Below, in pieces: positions 57,901 to 64,000 of a stretch of DNA of 64,000 bases (positions are counted from its first letter, which is position 1; each line of letters begins with the position of its first letter). The DNA is from JAKAGZ01 sp963748105 (GTDB lineage: Bacteria; Bacteroidota; Ignavibacteria; Ignavibacteriales; Ignavibacteriaceae), in assembly GCA_963748105.1 (NCBI GenBank), contig CAVVHP010000015.1:1-64000 (forward strand), given 5' to 3'. The notes under the pieces are model-generated. The model made no database searches, was not told where the DNA came from, and saw only the letters and a program-made list of their open reading frames with translations. A program made the translations under genes and the position numbers.

Positions 57901-58173
57901 ACCTGCTGCAGTATCTTGATGAAACTGAGTCCCCGAAAGCCGCTGATTTGCAGCCTGAGCACTATCTTTCAAAAAATATTTGTAAATCTTCTGCCTGCTT
58001 ACCAACCCTGACCCGCCATTATCTTGTTGGCTCCACAACATAAAAATATTTTTACTTTGTACATGTATAGGAGCCTTCCAGTGAATGGGATCATTCTGTT
58101 GCGCAAGAATAAATACGCAAAAGATAAAAGAAAATAGAACGCAAAAAAAAGTCTTGAAAAGTAATGTTCTCAT
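54925..58173 (-). CDS. Large secreted FG-GAP/CARDB protein with T9SS sorting domain
   Basis: The 1082-residue protein has a signal peptide (CVLFSFIFCVFILAQ), FG-GAP/VCBS repeats with Ca-binding loops (TTGDLNGDGKDEIVLDW, SGDLNGDARDELVYDL, DLNYDGSDDIVIEKD), a Thr/Ser-rich beta region around residues 540-690, a CARDB-like Ig domain (NYSPQTGDTVSITARVRNF) and a C-terminal sorting domain (YPNPFNPTTTI ... DILGRQVRELIN ... KKMILLK). The middle stretch (GASVSASIATNFEIKVEETWGHSYSI) loosely recalls aerolysin-type beta-hairpins, but this is weak. Integrin-type repeats and CARDB suggest surface adhesion. Flanked by a 63-bp direct repeat on both sides. Confidence 0.82.
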   Translation of the reverse strand: MRTLLFKTFFCVLFSFIFCVFILAQQNDPIHWKAPIHVQSKNIFMLWSQQDNGGSGLVSRQKIYKYFLKDSAQAANQRLSGTQFHQDTAAGVSGNRQMDVAAGYFTNGVYENVVAAWEGPGQSIQLMIPHFDTTANAWSESSELTIPGPVVASGAQQRGRIYVRTGDFLGIGKDQFVLAFQGADSTIHLQVYNVDSNLVPHLIAAINDEKLLPSPIDLARFSITTGDLNGDGKDEIVLDWIKQNYNGLNKWALYTKVYDISGSSILPKARSIIFEEPTNYSIQAPNFGITVGQFKKNGENQVGIVCAANEQGGNNAYIFLYMLEATPDLSMLTYDPSTRDSVQIGTSGSINDFSIASGDLNGDARDELVYDLNGTIYVYSTDDFLNLTYRLSLNGLSSGAEDELLSFDFLKIGDLNYDGSDDIVIEKDIYGNGSNHWIGLTVYSISQNLASHSIFATIETDTSTDNGANSYYTYALALGNFDGTRLTIGRPNHTVENNIVQPLVVLNTPPIHFDMLNGIKYDLSDSFSGNTPSFYSTYETQQSSSTELKSHTHKDVSDAAGINLSGNVGETIQVAAEPLGVGASVSASIATNFEIKVEETWGHSYSIDTSTTQKTLLDIGVTAKGDDQIYATTSSYDIWTYPVYIGNDTTSIVNYINFTSPIKTVGAWFPSKTYATNFYIPNHQVGNILSYFPSDSAMNNPDIDSSIVSLTQSQGLPISGQSGSKWDLDYSKYDQSSLDTTWNSGWDINYNFGAPAFSSVGNNAHFTTTTTTIMSGFDLRATFGTLVDSLGNVAAYTVFPYAYRSKDGAIVINYAVDPVIAPPGQPQSWWQLEYGKYSDPTFILPWFYDLQKGILLTENAKRYQTTDIFFNNYSPQTGDTVSITARVRNFSLLDTPAQVTVKFYIGDPDSGGTVITGINGVDSTTTTSFIKERGWTDATMKWIVPPGLQQYPRIYAVLDPQNLIKEIHEENNKGFAVLGIPSQVTGLATTANVVPKNYILYQSYPNPFNPTTTIEYSIPNTNLVNITVYDILGRQVRELINKVQSPGKHQVLFNASNLASGIYFYQIHAGNFFQTKKMILLK

Positions 58174-58699
58174 ATTACCTCTCTTAGTTTTTAATTATTT
58201 GCTATTAGAACAAATCCTATAATTTATAGACTACCCTAATTTCGCTTTCCCGGGGATTTCTTAATATTTTATATAACAGAGTATTACTGAACTGATCATT
58301 TATGAACTGGCTACTATTGTGTGTGTTTATAACGTAAACAAATAATTAGGATTAGGCAATAAGAAATTTTGAGCTAAATATACAAACCCCAAATATCATA
58401 TAAAGGTTCCCTTTCTACATATAAGGTAAATTAAATATCAAACTTGACCATCCCCCAAATCCCTTTTATTATTATAGGGCACACATAATTCAAAACTTTC
58501 TACAATTCTTTGTTTCAAGCATTTGTTTGTTTTTTTACCCTCAATATCACTGGTATAAAGTTCTAATAAAGTGAGTAGAGCGCTTAAAATTTATAGATCT
58601 TAATATTGAATTTATATTCCGGTAGGTCTAGCTTTAAGAAGTTCTGAATCTCATAGGAGGTAAATAAAAAAGCCCTGATAATCAGGGCTAAGACAATTG
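58174..58699. other. Intergenic region upstream of the FG-GAP protein
   Basis: No gene or RNA is supported. It includes the second copy of the 63-bp repeat (58641-58703), whose hairpin doubles as a terminator for tRNA-Asn. Confidence 0.5.

Positions 58700-58703
<4 letters not shown>
58641..58703. repeat. 63-bp direct repeat, copy 2, at tRNA-Asn
   Basis: Partner of 54672-54734 (about 54 of 63 identical). Its last four bases are the 3' end of tRNA-Asn, and the hairpin AGCCCTGATAATCAGGGCT acts as the tRNA's likely terminator. Confidence 0.6.
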
Positions 58704-58771
<68 letters not shown>

Positions 58772-58794
58772 ATTTCTCTCTAAATCAGAGAAAA

Positions 58795-58825
58795 CAAAAT
58801 TACTGACTGCAATGTTCTTTGTCAA
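58795..58825 (-). promoter_or_regulatory. Promoter of tRNA-Asn
   Basis: TTGACA, 17 bases, TAATTTTG on the minus strand; the second element fits the Bacteroidota TAnnTTTG form. It ends about 24 bases before the tRNA. Confidence 0.6.
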
Positions 58826-58875
58826 GCTATATGGGAATCAAAATTTCCGTTTTTCAACAAAAAACAGACAAATAA

Positions 58876-61017
58876 TTAAATATCCACTCCCATTTCCCTG
58901 ATAATATTATCTGCACCACTGACTTTCTGAGCAATCCATAATACATAACGAATATCTACACCAAGCGAGCGGCTGTAATCCTTGCTATAGACAAAATCAT
59001 TTACAGTCGCCTCAAAAGGCCTGTCGAAGTTAACACCTATTAATTCACCGTATGCATTCATTATCGGGCTGCCGGAATTTCCGCCGCTTGTATCTGTGTT
59101 ATATAATATTGCTACCGGTACATCATCAAGTTCTTTACTTTTAAATATTCCGAAATCTCTTTTTGCATAAAGGTCACGAATTATCTGTGGAATTTTATAA
59201 TCGCCTTCATCTTTTCCTTTTTCCACAACACCCTTTAAAGTTGTAATCGGTGAATAATAAACAGCGTCTGCCGGAGAATATCCTTTAATGTATCCGTAGG
59301 TTAATCTCAGTGTTCCATTAGCGTCAGGGATAAAAGATTTATTCATCCAAATTCTTTTTACTTCCATAAACTTTGCAAGAAGAATATTCAGCTTACTGGA
59401 GATCACTTCCCGTTTGGCATTTTCCTGGTTTTCAAGTTTTTTCAAACCGGCAACAAACTTAATCATTGGATCATTCAACTTGTCAATTTCTTCAGATGTC
59501 CCATCAAATAATTTTGAAAATTTATCGTGATTTTCAACTATTGATTTATCATAAATATTATTTACAAAATCGTCCGCTGAATTTATTTCATTGAAAAGTG
59601 GAATATTCTTAAACTCTGAAAATTCTTTAGCGTCTCCAATCATTTTTGCTGCAATTTTTCTTTCTACATCCGGGTAATAATTCCGGTACGATGCTTCAAA
59701 TTGCCCTTTAATTCTATTTAATGTTTTTGAATTATCCTTTTGAGCTTTCGCTTCCTGGTAATCGAGCAACAAACCGGCAGCATGCACCATTGAAAGATTC
59801 CTGTCCAGCATCCAGTATACAAGAGGCCTTCTGCCTGAATTCAGTATTTCAGAATAAACGTTATTAATTTCTGCTAATACATTTCCATATTTTTCTTTCA
59901 GCTCAGGATTCGAATCAATAAAAGCCTGAAGATTTTTTTCTTCCTGTTTTTTCATTTCTACAAGATTCAGTCTTGCAAGGCCGACAAGCTTACCACGGTA
60001 ATTTTTTTCTACATTCGCCAGGCCCTTTATTCTTGATGAAACATTCAGAGCTATTTCCGGATTGTTTTTTCCTTTTTCCAGCAAACGGTCAATTATCCAT
60101 CCAAATAATTTAGATATATACGGCAGCTGGTATTCCTGCTGAAATACTAAAAAGCCAGATGGCTGATGTTTGAAAGTTCTGCCCGGGTAACCGAGAAGAA
60201 AAACAAAGTCACCGTCTTTTACTCCATTTGGATTTACTTTTAAATGTTTCTTTGGATGATAAGGTACATTGTCTATTGAATAAGGTTTAGAACTGCCGTC
60301 GGGCGCAACGTAAGCACGCATAAAAGAAAAATCACCCGTGTGGCGCGGCCAAACCCAGTTATCCGACTCTCCACCAAACTCACCAATCGCCCTCGGTGGT
60401 ACATAAACAAGTCTTACATCTCTAATCACTTTATATCTGAAAAGAACATATGACTGCCCGGTAAACATTTCGGAAACTCTTGCCTGTATAGTGGAATCTT
60501 TTTCTTCTTCCCTCGCTACAATTTCATCTATTTTTTTTGATATAGCTTCGGCACGAACATTAATATCCTTTTCTTCAGAAGCTGCCTGCAAAACTTCGGC
60601 AGAAACATCTTTGTAGGACTCTGTAATTCTGCAGGTGAGACCCGTAGCAGAAATTTCCATTCCCCTTGTCTTTGCAAGGAAGCCGTTCTCGAGGTAATTA
60701 TTCTCTACTGTGCTAGCTCTTTGTACTGCACCAAATGCGCAGTGATGATTTGTGATTATCAGTCCATCAGCTGATACGAAAGAACCTGTACAACCGCCAA
60801 CATTTACAAGTGCATCAACAAGGCTAACGCCATCAGGGTTATAGACATCATCAATATTTATTTTTAATCCGGCGTTTTTAAGATCAAGTTTCCTGATCTC
60901 GCTCAGAGGATACATTCCCTCGTCCGGCCTGAACGGTATCATAGCGAGAACCATAATTGATATTGCCGCAATCAGCGTAAAGAATACTTTCTTCCTGTTA
61001 TGAACGTAAAACTTCAT
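58876..61017 (-). CDS. S46 family dipeptidyl-peptidase (DPP7/DPP11-like)
   Basis: S46 enzymes are periplasmic serine exopeptidases that remove N-terminal dipeptides and feed amino-acid use. The 713-residue protein has a signal-anchor-like N-terminus (VFFTLIAAISIMVLAM), the His region GGCTGSFVSADGLIITNHHCAFG, VPPRAIGEFGGESDNWVWPRHTGDF around the catalytic Asp, and the Ser region DTSGGNSGSPIMNAYGELIGV near the C-terminus. Length is standard. DPP7 and DPP11 differ in S1-pocket specificity, which I could not decide here. It starts after the terminator of the ccm genes and before tRNA-Asn on the same strand. Confidence 0.93.
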   Translation of the reverse strand: MKFYVHNRKKVFFTLIAAISIMVLAMIPFRPDEGMYPLSEIRKLDLKNAGLKINIDDVYNPDGVSLVDALVNVGGCTGSFVSADGLIITNHHCAFGAVQRASTVENNYLENGFLAKTRGMEISATGLTCRITESYKDVSAEVLQAASEEKDINVRAEAISKKIDEIVAREEEKDSTIQARVSEMFTGQSYVLFRYKVIRDVRLVYVPPRAIGEFGGESDNWVWPRHTGDFSFMRAYVAPDGSSKPYSIDNVPYHPKKHLKVNPNGVKDGDFVFLLGYPGRTFKHQPSGFLVFQQEYQLPYISKLFGWIIDRLLEKGKNNPEIALNVSSRIKGLANVEKNYRGKLVGLARLNLVEMKKQEEKNLQAFIDSNPELKEKYGNVLAEINNVYSEILNSGRRPLVYWMLDRNLSMVHAAGLLLDYQEAKAQKDNSKTLNRIKGQFEASYRNYYPDVERKIAAKMIGDAKEFSEFKNIPLFNEINSADDFVNNIYDKSIVENHDKFSKLFDGTSEEIDKLNDPMIKFVAGLKKLENQENAKREVISSKLNILLAKFMEVKRIWMNKSFIPDANGTLRLTYGYIKGYSPADAVYYSPITTLKGVVEKGKDEGDYKIPQIIRDLYAKRDFGIFKSKELDDVPVAILYNTDTSGGNSGSPIMNAYGELIGVNFDRPFEATVNDFVYSKDYSRSLGVDIRYVLWIAQKVSGADNIIREMGVDI

Positions 61018-61118
61018 AATAATTACCTTCTTTTGTTTTTGTGGACTTTCCCCCGGGAAAGATACCGGAATTTACAATATTTATTTCAATTGCTAAACAA
61101 AAATGTGACGAGCGCAAA

Positions 61119-61146
61119 AAAAATGCCCGGAAAACCGGGCATTTTT
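61119..61146 (-). terminator. Terminator after ccmF
   Basis: Stem AAATGCCCGG/CCGGGCATTT with loop AAAA, followed on the minus strand by TTTTTTTGCGC; 21 bases past the ccmF stop. Confidence 0.87.
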
Positions 61147-61167
61147 AAATACAGATATTTTAACCAA

Positions 61168-63552
61168 TCAAACCAAAGATTCTTTTAACCTTCTTCCGAC
61201 CGATACAAAAAACCCTAATACCATAATTAAAACACCAATCCACACAAGACTTATAAATGGTTTTATACTTGCCTGAATTGAAAGGACCTCTTTTGGCGGA
61301 GCTTTTGGTGCATCATCAACTAATTTTGAAAGCACCATGTCAGCTTTTTCGCTGGTCGGATCAATCTTTTTGATTTCTATTTTCAAATTCGCATCTTTAA
61401 CCTCTGCAGGGACATATGTAAAGTTGCCCATGCTTCCCTTTATTTTCGGCTCAACCTTATACGTTTTTCCACCTTTGGAAACAACGAGCTTCGGTCCCAT
61501 TTCTATATCGCCGCCGCTGGTCATTTTTGTAACGTCCGGGCGATCAAAACTTTCGTATTGAATCTGGTAACCTTCGTAATCTATATTCTGCCCAACTGCC
61601 AGTGAAACAGTCTTACCGGTTTCGCCGTTCCCTTCATCATAACCAACAGGCGAGATATAAAGATCTTTTGTAAGGCCAACTTTAATAGCAGGCTCTCTCA
61701 TCAGGCTGTTATTATAAGATGCGATATACATTACCGGATTAATATAATATTCCTGTCCGTCTTTGTTCATATGAATATTAAATTCATATTTTTTGCCGTT
61801 TTCAATTGGTGACCAGCCTGTAAATGTCATCTTATAACCAAACGCTTCTTTTGTCTGCCCTTTTATCAGGTCTATATCCTGTTCCTGGCTGTAAATTGCT
61901 GAACCGATGATTCCTAGTACAAGGACAGCAATACCGATGTGTGCTACATAAGCGCCAAGCATTTTCATATTGCCGCGAATAATTTTCACAGCTATTTCAA
62001 GATTAACAAAGAGTGAAAATGAGATTGCAAGAATCATCAGGATAACCATAAGATTAGTTATCCCGGCAAACACGCACACTATAATTGTAAATAATAAAGT
62101 AGCGGAAATTGGAAAAACGGATTTTTTAAGCAGGTCTTTCCCTTTCGAATGTTTCCATTTAAGGAGTAAACTTAACCCGTTTAACAGTCCTATTATAATA
62201 ACAATCGGCAACTGCATCTCGTTATAAAATGTAGTCTCAACTGCGTGGCTTACAAGAGGTGCTGAAGTTCCGACAAAAACAATAATTGCAGAAGCACAAA
62301 GAACAACTGCCGCCGTAAACAAAGCGAGTTCTCTTGATAATAAACTTTCCCCGGTTTCTATATTTTTACTTAAATCTTTCCACCTGTAAATCAGCATACC
62401 GAAACCGAGAATAAAGAAGGCGCTGATAAAAATAACCAGGAATAAATAAACCAGCATTCCGGGATCAACAAATGAGTGAACAGAAGCATCTCCGAGCACA
62501 CCGCTTCTTGTAAGGAATGTAGCATACAAAACGAGAATATATGTCAGCAAACAGAGGATAAGATTTGTTTTTGCAAATTTTCCTGTACCACCTTTTGACT
62601 GGCTTTTTCTTTGAACCAGTAAGGTGTGGACAGAAGCTACGCCAATAATCCACGGAATAAGGCTTGAATTTTCTACAGGATCCCATGCCCAGTAACCACC
62701 CCATCCGAGCATTTCATAAGCCCAGTATCCGCCGAGCATAATTCCGAGTCCGAGAATTCCCGCCCCGGCTAATACCCATGGGAAGGATTGTTTAACCCAG
62801 TCCCTGTAATCGTTTTTCATCATTGCGGCCATTGCGAAAGCAAACGGAACAGTGGACATTGAAAAACCGGTAAACAATATCGGAGGGTGAATCTGCATCC
62901 AGAAATTAAGCAGCTGCGGATTCAATCCTTTACCGTTAACAATAAATTGGTTAACTGAAATACCAGCTGAAGTAAGTGATGCATGAAGATTGGCCGTCAT
63001 TTTAACAAATTGTTGTTTTGTCTGCCCGTCGCTGTAAATAAAATTTTGTAGAAACGGCAGCGAAAGCATCGCCGAATTTACATTTTTAACATCGACAAAT
63101 GTCGGATCAGCCCAGATAAAAGCGAATGGATTCTTAAACATAGGTGAAACCATCACAAGCAGAAAAGTGGTCGCCAGTGTAAACACTGCCATTACTCTTG
63201 GTTCAAGATCGCCGCGTTTGGAGCTGTATGATTGTAGAACAATACCTATAATAGATGAAAGCAGCAGCCAGAGCATAAAGCTTCCTTCCTGTCCGCCCCA
63301 GAAAGTAGAAAGCAGAAATCCCAGGGAAAGATCATTACTGCTGTAATCATATACATATTTGTATTCATAAGAATGTGTAAGAATTGCGTGCCACAAAAGG
63401 GCTGCCCCAACTATTACCAGCATTGCCATAGCATGGTAAGCGACTCTTCCGTAATTAAGCGTATTTTTATAACCACGGTAATTCAAAAAGAACATTACCA
63501 TAGCAATAATACTGCTTAATAAGGCAAGAGATAATACGATACTTCCTATCAT
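61168..63552 (-). CDS. ccmF: Cytochrome c maturation heme lyase CcmF
   Basis: CcmF joins heme from holo-CcmE to apocytochrome c in system I maturation. The 794-residue protein has about 15 membrane segments, the WGGQEGSFMLWLLLSS block, and the heme-handling tryptophan-rich motif WGGYWAWDPVENSSLIPW; it ends with a periplasmic domain and a C-terminal helix (LVWIGVLIMVLGFFVSVGRRL). Length is slightly above the usual 650. ccmE lies 79 bases upstream. Confidence 0.93.
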   Translation of the reverse strand: MIGSIVLSLALLSSIIAMVMFFLNYRGYKNTLNYGRVAYHAMAMLVIVGAALLWHAILTHSYEYKYVYDYSSNDLSLGFLLSTFWGGQEGSFMLWLLLSSIIGIVLQSYSSKRGDLEPRVMAVFTLATTFLLVMVSPMFKNPFAFIWADPTFVDVKNVNSAMLSLPFLQNFIYSDGQTKQQFVKMTANLHASLTSAGISVNQFIVNGKGLNPQLLNFWMQIHPPILFTGFSMSTVPFAFAMAAMMKNDYRDWVKQSFPWVLAGAGILGLGIMLGGYWAYEMLGWGGYWAWDPVENSSLIPWIIGVASVHTLLVQRKSQSKGGTGKFAKTNLILCLLTYILVLYATFLTRSGVLGDASVHSFVDPGMLVYLFLVIFISAFFILGFGMLIYRWKDLSKNIETGESLLSRELALFTAAVVLCASAIIVFVGTSAPLVSHAVETTFYNEMQLPIVIIIGLLNGLSLLLKWKHSKGKDLLKKSVFPISATLLFTIIVCVFAGITNLMVILMILAISFSLFVNLEIAVKIIRGNMKMLGAYVAHIGIAVLVLGIIGSAIYSQEQDIDLIKGQTKEAFGYKMTFTGWSPIENGKKYEFNIHMNKDGQEYYINPVMYIASYNNSLMREPAIKVGLTKDLYISPVGYDEGNGETGKTVSLAVGQNIDYEGYQIQYESFDRPDVTKMTSGGDIEMGPKLVVSKGGKTYKVEPKIKGSMGNFTYVPAEVKDANLKIEIKKIDPTSEKADMVLSKLVDDAPKAPPKEVLSIQASIKPFISLVWIGVLIMVLGFFVSVGRRLKESLV

Positions 63553-63631
63553 CTGATCCTCATATTTTCATAATTTAAATAGATAACCCGGTTCCGTAAG
63601 CAACAAAATTCCGGGTTGAAATGATCTAGGC

Positions 63632-64000
63632 TTACAGACCGGACGTTTTTACGTTTTCACCTTCATACTTGCTCGGACATTTAGTTAAAATGTCTTTTGC
63701 GTGAAAATAACCATTTTCATATTTACCGGTTACAACAACACTTCTGGCAGATTCAAAGTTATTCGGAATAGTTCCGTTATAAATAACCTTCATCTCGGTT
63801 CCATTCTCATCCTGCAGATAAAAAGAAAAAGTTCTTTTTTCTTTATTTATTTCATAATTTTTATCTTTTACCCAGCTTCCGGTTGCTTTAACAGTTTTAT
63901 CTTTTGTCATAACTTTCTGGAAATTGCTTTCATACTGAATATTACTCTGTGTGAAAAGATACCCCATCAAACCGAGAAAAATCACAATAATGGCTCCGCC
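63632..64000 (-). CDS. ccmE: Cytochrome c maturation protein CcmE, Cys-type, 5' partial
   Basis: CcmE is the periplasmic heme chaperone of system I. The start lies beyond the window; the frame is open to 64000 (GGAIIVIFLGLMGYLF is a membrane anchor). The beta-barrel is recognisable (VKATGSWVKDKNY, FSFYLQDENGTEMKVIYNGTIPNNF, VVVTGKYENGYFHAKDILTKCPSKYEG). In place of the usual heme-binding H-x3-Y motif it has C-P-S-K-Y, the CXXXY variant known from some sulfate reducers and archaea, where a cysteine takes the covalent heme. About 20 N-terminal residues are probably missing. Confidence 0.9.
   Translation of the reverse strand, partial: GGAIIVIFLGLMGYLFTQSNIQYESNFQKVMTKDKTVKATGSWVKDKNYEINKEKRTFSFYLQDENGTEMKVIYNGTIPNNFESARSVVVTGKYENGYFHAKDILTKCPSKYEGENVKTSGL

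Overview
The window looks like chromosomal DNA of an Ignavibacteria-type bacterium (Bacteroidota/Chlorobi lineage, FCB group). This is inferred from AT-rich sequence, several secreted proteins ending in a Por/T9SS-type sorting domain (NYPNPFNPTT ... VYDILGRE ... KKMVLLK), FecI/FecR/TonB/DUF4249 loci, an S46 dipeptidyl-peptidase, and promoters of the Bacteroidota form TTTG-N20-TAnnTTTG. No phage, IS transposase or CRISPR array was seen. Nearly all genes lie on the minus strand.

Layout, in transcription order within each block. (1) 7262 down to 1: tRNA-Tyr, tRNA-Gly, tRNA-Thr, rpmG, tRNA-Trp, secE, nusG, rplK, rplA, rplJ, rplL, rpoB, the classic translation/transcription cluster, with a promoter upstream and a hairpin attenuator between rplL and rpoB. 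(2) 7603-15417: comM/yifB, nuoGHI preceded by an M16 zinc peptidase, small palindromic repeats, and an alanine-type aminotransferase. (3) 15526-22148: three large secreted proteins, two of them preceded by direct repeats that resemble LytTR-regulator sites. (4) 22162-26112: rlmB, lgt, a hypothetical, hisS and a PTS IIA-like protein; then a plus-strand Rossmann protein at 26378. (5) 28155-30679: a nitrosative/iron-sulfur stress group (Rrf2 regulator, NapH-like polyferredoxin, Ric/YtfE). (6) 30933-37500: Kelch lipoprotein, a broken Fic-HTH gene, OsmC, FmdB-type zinc ribbon, YihY membrane protein and purL. (7) 37718-49098: a long cell-surface signalling/transport locus with an ECF sigma factor, a FecR anti-sigma, two TonB-dependent receptors each followed by a DUF4249-like lipoprotein, a PEGA/propeller lipoprotein and a double rhodanese-like lipoprotein. 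(8) 49359-64000: tRNA-Gly, a STAS protein, rubrerythrin, a lipoprotein with a decayed partial copy beside it, a DUF4242/cyclase-like/AraC regulator, a 1082-residue FG-GAP secreted protein, tRNA-Asn, S46 peptidase, ccmF and a Cys-type ccmE cut by the window end.

A strong secondary signal is that seven genes (comM, M16 peptidase, rrf2, fic, purL, the rhodanese lipoprotein, the second TonB receptor) plus the 52.4-kb lipoprotein are each split by one to three single-base indels, mostly in homopolymer runs. Correcting these gives full family-length proteins with lengths exactly divisible by three. Because purL, comM and probably rpoB are among them, sequencing or assembly error is more likely than mass pseudogenization. 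The most interesting biology is the FecI/FecR-headed dual-receptor locus with catalytically dead rhodanese-like and propeller lipoproteins, the LytTR-like sites ahead of secreted proteins, and the three-domain AraC regulator.
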